Shown: positions 1 to 10,810 of the stretch, piece after piece
Numbering within the stretch: position 1 is the first letter of the stretch
How the letters are laid out: the number at the start of each line of letters is the position of its first letter
NCBI GenBank assembly: GCA_000711775.1
Contig: ARYC01000148.1
Location: 124,001 to 188,000, forward strand
DNA: 64,000 bases
Reading direction: 5' to 3'
Source of the DNA: Oxytricha trifallax
Lineage: Eukaryota; Ciliophora; Spirotrichea; Sporadotrichida; Oxytrichidae
The notes under the pieces: model-generated
Database searches by the model: none
Told to the model about the DNA's origin: nothing
What the model saw: only the letters and a program-made list of their open reading frames with translations
Program-made: the position numbers and the translations under genes

Positions 1-909
1 GAGTCATTTCAAACTTCTTGAGTCTCAATGCAATAAAACCATGACCAAGTATAACTCCGTCGAGCTTAGCTAAGTTCTTGCATTATCTTTTCTAAGCCTC
101 TCTCAGTACTATGTATTCATTTGCAAACTCATTTTAATATTGCTCGTTCTTAATGAGATACTTGAATGGATATACCTTGTATGCGAATCCATCAACAACT
201 ATAAGTTTTACCTTGTTAGGTACGTCAATATTCAAATAGTTTTCAATACAGCTGCTTATGTCGACTGCATTTAATGCAGGTATATACATTGCTCTCTCTT
301 ATAAGCATGCAATATACATACCATTTACTGGTTGGTTCATTGACTCAAACCGCTTCTATCTCTTAAGTCTCTCCTACTGCTCTATTTGTGAATCAAGAGA
401 GTTATTTTTTCTTTTAGCAGGTAAAAGCTTTTAAATTTCCTCATCTTTAATCAGGAATTCGCTTAGATGATGCCTTTGCATATGTCTCTTTACTTTAGCT
501 GAGTGAGTATAAGACTTCATGCAGCTAGTGCATTAGTATCTACCATCTACTTTATCATGCTTGAAGTAGATCTTAGCTCTACCAGAGTGTACCTCTTTGA
601 TGTGTCTCTTCAAGCTAGACTCAGTTGAGAAGAAATTTTAGCAATCTTCACATTAAAACGTTTTAATTTTTTCTATTGGTTGCTGTTCCTTATCTTCCTC
701 AACCAATTCAACTTATGTTTAAACTCCCATCTCAGCACTCTACTTCTTGTTTTAAACTTAAATTTTAAAGACCTCAGCTTCAAACTCTAGAGCTCTTAGC
801 TCTACCTCCTTTTCAATATAAATTACTTCTGGTTCTTGGAGGAGCCAAAGTTGAGCAATGATTAACCTGTTCCAAGAGAAACTGCCTTACGATTTAAGTT
901 AGCCGCCAT
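1..909 (-). pseudogene. TBE zinc-finger/kinase ORF (57-kDa type), partial
   Basis: The N-terminal half of the largest TBE protein. A plausible start is the ATG at 909-907. After about 30 codons the frame shifts once (near 820). It then reads through two C2H2 zinc fingers (CEDCQNFF...KRHIKEVH and CTSCMKSY...KRHMQRHH), a basic linker and a segment ending near FIALRLKKFEMT at the window edge. The same segment occurs in copy B just before its kinase catalytic loop, so the kinase half lies outside the window. The protein is presumably nuclear and may help the element bind or regulate DNA; its role is not known. Confidence 0.85.
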
Positions 910-1474
910 GTTTAAATTCAAATTTAAATTTCTATTATTAATAAGTAAAAACCTCACTAGCTATACTAACTTTGTATAGGAGCTGGCACTGAAACAACAA
1001 TGGTTGATTCTTAGGTATTAGACATCATATTTATACTTAGTTTATAACTATAAATTTTCTAATTTTATGCTTAATATTTTTATTTTGGTACCAACCGAGA
1101 ATAAATTCAGGTTGGTACTGGTACCAATTAGGTTTTGAACCATTTTGGAACTTTTCTATTAAAACCTCATTAGTTACAAACTAGGTACTAATTAAGTTTT
1201 GGTACTATTAAATTGGTACCAATTAAATTTAAACGAATTTAGTACCGGTACTAATCAAATTTAAACAAATTTAGTACTAATTTAATAGAACTAAATTGAT
1301 AAAAATGGAGCTCCATCTCAGAAATTTGTTACAGCTTCTGCCAGCTTCCACCACGTATCCTTACCAGGTTGACCTCCTATAAGATGCCCATATTTAATAC
1401 TAAGATTTTTAACAGTAGGATCCAGAACTCTATATATTAAAATTTGAAATTCAATAACAAGAGAAGGAACAAGG

Positions 1475-2265
1475 ATGGAATCTATAAGTACTGCAATGAA
1501 GAGGGTTGAAGCTTAAGAAATGATCTCAAGATTTAGAAGCAAGGAAGATCTCTATCGATACCTCACTTAGCATGGTAAGCATGTGAAATATACTCAATCA
1601 TATGCTATAGTGGGTTTATTCCTTCCAACGATGGAAGGTACCAAAATTTCATTCTTAAAAGCTATACTCTGCGATGAGAAGAAAGCTTCAAAAACAGTGA
1701 AATAAAGTTGATAGATATACCAAACTACCCAGAGATTTCAGTCACTAATCTCTACGAGGATGCGATGAAAGATGAAGAGGTGGTAGTTTATCTTCCTACC
1801 AAGAAACAACTCTCTAACAAGCTTCCAGAAAGGAGCTTCTTCTTTGGAGTTCTTGGCACTTTAAGAGAGAGTTATCTCAAGGAGATCATTGAAGAAGCTC
1901 ACAAAAAACGCTTCTCTATTTCTCGTGAAGATTAAAAGAAGCAAGGCATACTAATAAGCGAGACCTGGCTCGCTGAGCTTAAGAAGCATCCATTCCTCTC
2001 TCGTAAGCTTTGATTCATAACTTTGTAGGGAAACCTGGAACTGGGTATATTCCTAATGAAAGAGCATGCGAAGGTTCACAGAGAGAGAAAGTCATAGACT
2101 ATTTATGAAGTGAGCAAGAGACTTTATAACGATGTCTAAAAGCCAGAAGAAATGAACATAGATGCAGGAGCTGGCACGAAGAGAAGAAATATGGGTCCAA
2201 GCAAGCCATAAGAAGAGGAGAAGAAAGAGAAGCTAAACCCCTTTATGGGCCAATTTAATATGTGA
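1475..2265 (+). pseudogene. TBE 22-kDa-type ORF
   Basis: Homologue of the small TBE protein of unknown function. It starts MESISTAMKRVEAQEM at 1475. A 36-bp intron with GTAAGC...CTATAG borders (1575-1610) lies after YRYLTQH, and splicing joins it to VGLFLPTMEG. A one-base frame slip near 1690 precedes the conserved block [15 protein letters not shown] and the block [14 protein letters not shown]. The reading frame breaks again after HPFLSRKL, yet the last residues PFMGQFNM before TGA (2263-2265) match the end of copy B. Its stop lies 6 bp from the convergent transposase stop, as in copy B. Confidence 0.8.
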
Positions 2266-2271
2266 ATATAT

Positions 2272-3337
2272 TCATTCGTTTAAATCTAAAACTTATTTAT
2301 AAACATTCATTCTTCCTTCTCTCGCACAAACTGTTGTCTTATCTACGCTTACTCTTTTACAGCTGCTTTGAATCAAGTCTACTGTATCGATAGGCAAGTC
2401 ATGCATAAGATGATACAGCAGCAGCTTCTTGTAGTGAGTCTTGATTTAACTCCAGTAGAATTCTATTCCATTAAATTAAGGACTATAAGGAACGTTATAA
2501 ACTGGAGTTATGTTTAGGTCTTCATAAGCTTTCTTAGACTCCTTAGTCTGATGAAATGAAAGGTTATCAACAAACAGAATGATCTCTTGGTTGCTATACT
2601 TCTCTCTGAGCTTATGTAGGAACTCTATATACTACTCTCGCTTAATAGAGCGAGGGTGAATCACATAACTCTCTAAGCCTGAATCTTCACTTATACTAGC
2701 TAAAATTGCATGGGTAACTACCTTCACTTTTTAGTCATAAACTTCTATATTATCATACTTCTTATACCTAGACTTATTAATAAAAGTGTTGAAAGTAAAC
2801 ACAGCTTCATCTGCATGTATGAACTTGATGTTATTATCAATAGCTCTCTGCATTTAATCATATATATAGTTTAAATTATTACTATAAAATGGCACTGTAA
2901 AATCAATCACTCTCTTCACTCTGTTGACAGTCTTGAAAGTAATACCATTTCTTCTATAAATATTGGCTATAGTCTAAGGAGAGATACGCATGTCAGGAAA
3001 CCTGCTATGAAACATCACAGCTCGCTAGTCTAATGGAAAGTGTGCCCAATACTTCAAAGTCTTCGAGTCGCAGAGGAAGTTAATATGAGCCTGAGAGAAC
3101 TTTTATTTTCTTGCAGGATGCGTTCAACAACCAGAATTAAAATGCTAAACAGCTAGCAAGCAGTGATACCTAACAGTTGAGGCACTCTTGCGTAATAACC
3201 TTGCTATTGCCTGCATAATTTAGTACAGGTTTGGCTTAGTCTATATTAATACTTGTACCATACCTAAGCTTAAGCAGTAAATCTAAATATAAATCATCAT
3301 AAATAGACCCTAAATTTCGCTAATTTCTATTTCTCAT
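2272..3337 (-). pseudogene. TBE transposase (42-kDa type), frame-broken
   Basis: DDE transposase of the IS630/Tc1 superfamily. It probably starts at 3337 (MRNRNQRNLGS), followed by a helix-turn-helix region (KLRYG..., IARLLRKSASTVRYH). The catalytic parts are visible: first acidic residue in [14 protein letters not shown], second in [10 protein letters not shown], and the final glutamate in [12 protein letters not shown]. Several frame changes are needed to follow it (at least two in the N-terminal third and one before FVDNLS), so this copy is not expected to make an active enzyme. In oxytrichids TBE transposases are known to take part in developmental DNA elimination. Confidence 0.85.
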
Positions 3338-3342
3338 TTGCA

Positions 3343-3438
3343 AATTGGCCTAATTTCTCAACTAACCCCAATAAGACCCCAACTATACCCTACAAATCAA
3401 AGCACTTATAAACCTCACTAAGGGGTTTTGGGGTTTTG
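3343..3438 (-). repeat. TBE terminal repeat with telomeric G4T4 end
   Basis: Read from the outside in, the end is CAAAACCCCAAAACCCC followed by a subterminal stretch with further GGGG/CCCC tracts. This is one copy of the terminal inverted repeat; the partner is outside the window. Its subterminal sequence (TTAGTGAGG...) differs from that of copy B (TGAAGTTG...). Confidence 0.85.
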
Positions 3439-3441
3439 ACT

Positions 3442-3650
3442 CATAGTAATGTTAGGAAGATATAAGTGATACAGATAAAATGTAACAGTATTTCACGTGT
3501 TGATTTTTATATTAAATTAATGTTTTTTGTGAATTTGATTTCAAAAACTCTTAAAAATGAAATGTTAAATTTTGAATTTGAAATTGAATCATAAGGAATA
3601 ATTTAAATTAATTTCCATATCAAAATTATAAATTAAAATTAAATTATAAA
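3442..3650. other. AT-rich spacer upstream of a gene
   Basis: Between the TBE target site and the next ATG. Very AT-rich; no ORF, RNA gene or repeat was recognised. It probably holds the 5' noncoding end of the gene beginning at 3651. Confidence 0.4.
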
Positions 3651-5824
3651 ATGTCTCTAGAGTTCAGTCAAGAGGATGATGATACTCACAATCAAAACTA
3701 CAACTTTATTCCCTATAATTTGAATATTTTTTAATTCAATTATTATTATTGAGAATCCAATGTATTATCATTATCTCTTTTTAATTTGGTGACATGCAGT
3801 TGCGATGAAATAAAAATGAATACAGTAATGAGTTTCCACACTTCTAAAAACCCTCAAATATGGCAAGCAAATGATAAAAGTTTGAAAGAATTTACTTTAA
3901 AAGTGGGATTTTAGAAGCAGCAAATTGCATGCATCAGATTTTCCGTCAGAAATATCTTTCAAGTCAGAATTACACTTACTCTTGAGAATGAAAATGCAGA
4001 GGTCTTTGACTTGCTGGAGGTTTGTGATGCAAGTAATCATTAATGCAGAAGATTTTATCTCAAATCGTAACACCTCTAAACTTAAATAATAGTTGACACA
4101 TACATTCAATTTTTTGGTAAATTTATTTAAATACTTTAAGTGTAAAAATATTCTAAATTTATGCATTATTAAAAATTATTGATTTTATCTAGTAAAAAGT
4201 AGAGCTAAACGGGGAGTCTTCAAGTTAAAATATGCCGCCTCGAGAATTCAACAGCTGCGTGTTTTATTTCTATAATAAGTATGCTGATTAGACCAATAGA
4301 CCTATGACAATAAACTACCTGGAGATTTGCTCACCTGCAATTGAGATTATTGCAAAAAGTCATACTATATTCCTTGTTTATTTTTATGAAATAAGATTAG
4401 CGACTCTCAAGATTTGGACATGCCTAATAACAAGATGAATCAGATATAGTAATTTAAGCAAGATAAAGAAATGATTGAAACATTCTCTAATGACAACAAA
4501 AATTAGAGTAAGTAATCATTAGTCAAATAAAGCACTTTGGATCAGTATGCCTACAAGCCTGGCTAGAAGAATAATCATTAAATTCTTTTTGAATGTCAAA
4601 TTAAGTTTAATTCCCATTAAAATATATAATAAATTATGATATTTAATCGCGGGTATAACAACAATTACAATAACTAATTTGCTTAAAATGACGATGATTT
4701 TGATAAATAAATTTAGATAGCACTTAAAGAGTCACTCAGAAATGTAGATGATGAACCTCAAGATTCCAATAAGAGAAGAATGAAGATGAAACAAAGAGCT
4801 AATGCTGGGTAGATCATTGATGAATTTCTTACATTTATATTTATAAGACTACAGTTTAACTATGAACCTTTTAAGAACTTATTAATGACTATCTTTTATT
4901 TCTACAATAGTTTATCTTAAAATAATTGATGATGTTGATGATAACAACGACTTGGATTTGGAATAGTTTGAGAATGAAGAGAATCAAATGAGGCATTTCG
5001 AGTTGTTGCGAGCACTTCAGAATCAAAATGCGAATAAATGATCAAACGAAGAGAGCATGGACAACAACCTCAACCACTCTGACTAGGATATGAAGGACTT
5101 TGAGGATGAATTCTTTGAAAGTAAGTTTAATGATCACAACAATGGCGACAATGATCTACCAGGTACCAATTTGCCGAATACACCCATGAATCACAACACT
5201 AGAAACGGCAATGGACTTGGGTTTGTTGACTATGATTCGAATGATGTAACTGAGACTCAAGTTTTAATGGCTCAGAGTAGCTCACCAGTAGCCAATAATA
5301 ATGGTGATCACGCTTAAAACTCATTCATCAAGACAACAGGGAGACTGCAGCAGATGACTTTGGAATAGATGGGAGTTAAGCATAGAAACGGTGGAAGCAA
5401 CAATCTTAATGGAAAATATCAACAAGAAGATGAGTTAATCTTGGAGCACCCCATTCCTGAGATACGAGAAGAGAATCAACTAAGAGCACTCATTAACTGC
5501 TTGGAACTGGAGTTAAAGAAGAAAATGAGGATGAAGATAGCAGTGATGAGGCATGAAGTCATTGATTTGCAAGATCATTACTATCAGTTGAGGATTCTTC
5601 TTAGGAAGAAAGACCAAAGAATCAGGGAGATGGAGGAGAGGCTGAAGAAAACACAGGAAGAAAATGGACAACAACATAACCTCATCCAGAATGAGAGTGA
5701 CATTGAATTCAGTGGCTCCCCTATGAGTCTTATTAATGATGTTGATGTGCCTAATTAATAAGATGCTCTATATAATAAATATAAATTATTATATAAGTAT
5801 GCAGAACTAGATAGTAAAATGTGA
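3651..5824 (+). CDS. Acidic coiled-coil protein with a UIM-like motif (4 MDSs)
   Basis: Start MSLEFSQEDDDTHNQNYNF at 3651. Four ordered coding blocks join in frame through pointers: AATTCAA (3733-3739 with 4245-4251), AGATTA (4344-4349 with 4394-4399) and ATTGATGA (4816-4823 with 4925-4932), removing IESs of about 512, 50 and 109 bp. The second join gives CSPAIEISDSQDLDMPNNK, the third GQIIDDVDDNNDLD. The segment FDKQIQIALKESLR fits the ubiquitin-interacting-motif pattern (acidic start, central Ala, Ser near the end), which suggests ubiquitin binding. The C-terminal 100 residues form a basic/acidic coiled coil (about 5480-5670). Stop TGA is 5822-5824. One odd point: an in-frame TGA at 5039-5041 interrupts an otherwise continuous acidic stretch. 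No orthologue is recognised by eye. Confidence 0.65.
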
Positions 5825-5999
5825 TAATAAGTAGCAAGAGTGATAGTATATTTATAAAAGAAAGTATAAGATTAACTAGTTAAAAATTGTAAATTAAGCT
5901 TAGATTTTAAGAATTATTAAAATAGTAAACAACCATTTAAATTAAGATGTGATTGATAATTATTGTTAATACTCTTTATATAAAATATTCGATATTAAG

Positions 6000-8700
6000 T
6001 CAGACCTCTTCATTGTCAGGTAGATCTGAATTGATAGGTACCACCTTAGCTTCCTTTGGCTTGTCTTTCCTTGAAATGATTGTTGCTACATTTTTTATAT
6101 CATCGTTATCTACATTCTACTTCTCTTGATTAATATCGCTGTGATAAGGATCATTCTCTTCCTTTTCATAATCAGGAATTACATTGAAGTTATCTTTTTC
6201 ATCAACATTTATGTCATTCTAATTCGCACTTACACTGGGTTCTTGCAAAAATACAGGTAGATCATCATCTTTATCTTAAAACATGTCTATTTTCTATTGC
6301 TATTCTTAGATAATGTCATTGTTTATTTGCTCTATTTATGTGATTTATATATTTGATGAGTTTCTGCTGTGCTTATTAGAGATGATTTATTCTATTAAAC
6401 TTTTATGGTCCTCCACTTATTACAATTATATTGATTACTAAGATTTTTAATCAAATTCTAGCTAATTTTACTATACCTCTTATAAAGATCTATGACTTTA
6501 AGTAGACTCAATCTATTACTTTAAAGTCTTATAATGACTGTTATTGGCTAATAAGTCGCTTGGTTAATTTTATTGTGAGTTTTAACTTTGCTGATCTTTA
6601 ATAGATTTCATAGTTTATTCTAAGATTTCTTTGAGATTTGGATTATTACCGAGAGACCTACTTAAATTGTTATTATACTCTGGAATTTTAAGCTGATGAG
6701 GGGAATGGATCAGGATTTTAGGTGTTATAGGTAGAAGTTTTTATTATATGTTTGGGATTTATAAAGTATTGCTCTAAACTCCAGATTTACGTAATGATTA
6801 ATTTTCAATATCATTAAAAGAGCTGATTTCTTCGATGTCTATAAACATTTAGCTTTTTTTCTCTTACTTTTCTTTCATTAATAGTGCATCTAATTTTGAC
6901 TATTCAATCTCCAATTTCTTTTGGAATTCCTTGATAATCATTTATTGCATGTCATCTTCAGATGATGATTATTGTAATTTTTTGTGGTGATCAGGTGTCT
7001 ACTTTTAATTAGATTACTTTAGGATCTAAGTCTCATCTGATTGTTCTGTTAAATTGATATTAGTAAAGTCAGGCCCATCATCTGCATTATCGTTTATTAT
7101 CAGATTTATGTTGGATAAGTTTGAATTTTATCGATGAAGTTTGTTGTTTACAGGATTTAAAGCTAGGTTTTAGTTTTATTGGATCTCAAACACCTGAAAT
7201 TCATCTTTGTTTACTTATTTGACGGCGTCTCGATTCCATAAAGTTGAGTCATCTAGGCTTGTTTGGACTAACTAAATTTGATACTTTTTGGGGCAGAGAA
7301 ATCTCGGCCACACTAATTTACATCTACATCCACACCACTAAATTAACACATACAAGTTATAACTTAAATTATAAGCTATAATAAATTTCAAATTACTTCA
7401 TTCAAAACACCAACAATACTTAAATAGCCTTCTACGTGTACAATATGGCATGATATAGGATTCACCAATGTATCTATAGCAACATCCAAATATTGTAACA
7501 AACATCATGAAAACCACTAGTGAGATCCCATAATATAATATTATCCAAAAGATTTCTTTGGTCTAGTCATTCAGATACGCTTTGTAGTTAAGTCAAATAA
7601 AAACAATATAGACCGTTTAAAATGAATTGAATTTTAGGTAGAATATATTGAATCTTTTTTATAAAGAAATTATTATGTTAAGCAGGATATCAGGTACATT
7701 AGTATACAAATCGTTATCATCTTAATCTGTAGTAGAATTTGAGTTTAAGTCTTTGTTATAATATAAGATTTAAAATAGAATCCCAAGAATATAGTATAAT
7801 TAATATTATCAACAGCTTGATCAACCCAATAACTAAAACTAAAATAGCTCAGACTACTAAGTGACCCGCCTTTTACCCCAATAAAAACTGAGTCACTAAC
7901 GTTAAATTAATATTTGAGACCTGCTATTATGATTTTTTATTTATACTTTGTACTGGTTTGATTGAATTGAGAAATGTTAGTGTATATGATTAGACTTGAC
8001 AAAGGGGATAGCTCATTTATCTATAGAAATAAGGAAAGTACTTAAATTGGTTAAGTATTCGTGTTGGATTATGATTATGAGGGTTTTTATAGAGGGAGAG
8101 GGACTGAGATATTCCAGTAGCAAAAGTCGGTGCTGTACATTCATGTAAAAATTGCATGATTTTTTAAGAATTTAAAATAGAGTTAAATTAAAAATTGGAG
8201 CTACAGTGACATTAACCTTTTGCCCATTATTATTAGTAACCTATATGTTTGGACCTGACCTGCATTTCACGTTATTATAGGGGCAAACCATATATTTAAG
8301 AGTACTTAGATATTAAGAGGTCTGTGAAGAGCATGATGTTTATTTTAGGTCACATTTCTGATAGAGATTCAAATCAAAATAACTTGTAAATTTAATTTAC
8401 AATAAAAACTAGTTTTAAATAAATAGATCTTGTCATTAATTCACGATTTATTTAAAACAAGGGTTTTGTAGTAGTTTAAACATTTTTTTAATAAATAAAT
8501 TAATTGTGCAGCAAAAACCATCAGATTGACTATATTAATTTTGACAATATCTCCCATCTAAATTATTATCTATGCATGCTAAACATTCTATAAATTTATT
8601 ATATGTTAATATAATTAAAATTATTTGTTTAAATTCGAGCCTAATTTCCAAAGAGGTCGGACGAAAGATTAATTCTTATTGAGTAGGGTGCTAGTACCTA
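6000..8700 (-). CDS. Cys-rich membrane protein with long Q-rich cytoplasmic tail
   Basis: From the 5' side (right) come Cys-rich, probably extracellular blocks (CLACIDNNLDGRYC with a following FCC; then CDLKQTSC... to NGQKVNVTVAP). Next come hydrophobic segments around 7840 and 7530-7580 (IILYYGISLVVFMMFVTIF), then CCYRYIGESY and a Cys cluster KYCWCGCRC. The last joins through pointer TGGTGT (ACACCA at 7407-7412 and 7332-7337 on plus), removing a 75-bp IES. From 7331 to 6000 a single frame of about 440 codons runs without TGA, rich in Q, N, S and acidic residues; it ends PDNEEV at TGA (6000-6002). The C..CID...YC...CC spacing matches the genes at 42185 and 51320. Joins in the membrane region are partly unresolved, including a stop that an 18-bp IES with TTAGT pointers (7838-7860) would remove. 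The true start was not found. Function unknown; a surface receptor or adhesin would fit. Confidence 0.6.
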
Positions 8701-9564
8701 TAGTTTATCGATATACCTGATAAAAAGCACAGAAAATTTTAGGGTTTTTTTAATATAAACATGGTAAAAAAATACACGTAATACATTTCGGTGCTGGTAT
8801 GACGTTAAATTTGGCATGTTCGATTCCCATTTTTAAATTAGGACCGACTGAATAAAAGAAAGGACATGAATATAAACGACAGTCTAGATTTGCGGTGACC
8901 ACACTTAATGCTTCCGGATAGTAGGTAGATAGGGATGAAGATTTTTCAATACTATTTCCCCTTGATATTATTTCCTAATAACTTTACTTAACTATCATAC
9001 TAATTTGTTTTACACATTCTTAATGACTAGTGATACTTTGACAATTGATAAATTCAGCGATTACCAATGCAAGGATTAACAAATTCATTATTTTATTATG
9101 TCGTAAGATTTTATATTAATAACTACTATTTAAGAGATAAGATTGTCCTGCGCATTTATTAATCATGTTTCTTTATAGATTAATATAGGTTTCATTCATA
9201 CAAATTATTATAATAATAAAATCTAAATTATTGAGTGAGTTATTTAATTATTCCGATATACAAGAAATAAACTCACAAATTTATATCTCCCTATAAATTA
9301 TTGAAACAATATAATCAAAAATGTTATTTTATCTGAGTTAACACTTTTTATTAGATTCACCTTAATACCATTCTTTGATAAAGAGTAAATTTATAATAAA
9401 TCCAAAATGTTAATAAGAAACATAATTTTATTGAAAATTTCAACTATAGTGTTTATAAATGTCAATACTTGTATACTTTTCTATACTTTTCAAATATCTC
9501 TCTGCATCTTTCTGCCTTTGACAATTTCCTCAGCTTTGGGAGAATTTAATAAAATACGTATAGT
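8701..9564. other. AT-rich intergenic stretch
   Basis: Between the 5' region of one minus-strand gene and the 3' end of the next. Mostly A/T with short accidental ORFs (for example 9407-9592, hydrophobic and without coding character). No RNA gene, transposon or tandem repeat was recognised. Confidence 0.4.
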
Positions 9565-10388
9565 TCAAAATATAATAATAATAGAATTGTAGTCAACATC
9601 TTCGTCCTCGTCATTCTTGCTGAAGGTGCCATTGGTGAATTCAAATTTACCCTTTCCTTCTTTTCCGTTGCCTAGACCTGGGAGGTCCACGTTAAAAAAT
9701 AAGTATTATTAGGTTTCTGCCTCCTTTAGAGGATGCATTGGATTAATAAAATATTACAGTGATAATAGTTAAAATATTTAAGAAATTCTAAAATAATTTT
9801 TATAATAAAACTAATTTTTAAAAAAAACTTCGTTAATTATAGTAAATAGTGAACAAATTTATAAGGAATTTATTTTGTTGATTGCATGTAGTTATTATTA
9901 ATTCCTTGATTCTACCTAAAATTTGCTTTGTTTTTATTAGGTTGACTATCATGCTGTTCATCATCAGATTGTCCACCCATCATGTTATATAATTATGATT
10001 TTATTTATTGCTATTATCAATATTCTTATTTAACATGTTGTTGGTGCGTCTCTTCTAGAACAATTCTTCATTAGCTTTAATAATATTTAATTAAAGTATA
10101 CCGAAAATAATCCTTGATAAAATTTTACTAAATTGGTTTAAACTTTCTTGGGGTTTGCTGTCTAAGGCCTATTCTTGGATTTTTGTTGAAGAGGACTAAA
10201 TATATAATGTAATAAATCTATTGCTGATTTAAATATCTGTCTTGAATTTATTGTGGTAGTCTTGCTCAATTTTCTATAACAGGAGAATCTAATTATTGTA
10301 GAAACATAATTCATTAAGTAAGATTATATTAAATAGATATTTTATGATTGTAATTTGTATTGTGGCAGTTAACCTTTTTTGAAGCCAT
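9565..10388 (-). CDS. Small coiled-coil protein of unknown function (about 5 MDSs)
   Basis: Start MASKKVNCHNTNYN at 10388. Joins supported by frame and pointer: TACAAT (plus ATTGTA at 10347-10352 and 10295-10300, 52-bp IES), ATATTTA (plus TAAATAT at 10230-10236 and 10197-10203, a stop-free 33-bp IES), a possible 8-bp IES with ATAA pointers before NMMGGQSDDEQH, and ATGCA (plus TGCAT at 9893-9897 and 9734-9738, 159-bp IES). The protein has a helical N-terminal part (ILLLQKIEQDYHNKF), a basic middle (ELFQKRRTNNML), an N/Q-rich linker, and a C-terminal part with LPGLGNGKEGKGKFEF and an acidic KNDEDEDVDYN. The predicted stop is TGA at 9565-9567, though a further join cannot be excluded. No family recognised. 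Confidence 0.55.
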
Positions 10389-10810
10389 GACAATAAAGTA
10401 CTTAGTTGTTTGATAGAGTACAATAAATTAGGTGATTTTATTATAAGTAAAATTATTTTATCTCATTCCCAAGTTTAATAAATTCGCGATATTTTCTTTA
10501 AAAGATCTATTTGCCAAATTAAAATCAATTAATCAATCAATCTCTGCCAGGTCATTAGATACAATATAACCGCCAAAGTAAAGTCCAGCTTTTTATTATT
10601 TATTGAAAAAGTACTAAACCATATGGTTTTTTAACAGAGTTAACTACTTGAAATCTTAAAAAACTTAATTTTCTATGGTACTATTTTCTAAATTTCATAT
10701 GTATTACTTCAATATTTTGTAAAATTATCATTAAACATTAAATGATTATTAACAGTTAGATTTAATTGTGAAGTTGGTGCAATGAATTATGACTTTGCTC
10801 ATCTGATCTG

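Larger units (their letters stand above)
1..3438 (-). mobile_element. TBE transposon (copy A), truncated by window edge
   Basis: This is a telomere-bearing element of the Tc1/mariner (IS630) class seen in oxytrichid germline genomes. Its transposase-side end is inside the window and finishes with two G4T4 blocks at 3422-3438, followed by ACT (3439-3441). TBEs are known to duplicate a 3-bp ANT target, so ACT is the expected flank. The other end lies left of the window. The three usual TBE genes are present in the usual arrangement: transposase and zinc-finger/kinase ORF on minus, the 22-kDa-type ORF on plus between them. All three carry frame breaks, so this copy looks inactive. Its subterminal sequence differs from that of the copy at 45007, so the two belong to different TBE subfamilies. 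Confidence 0.9.
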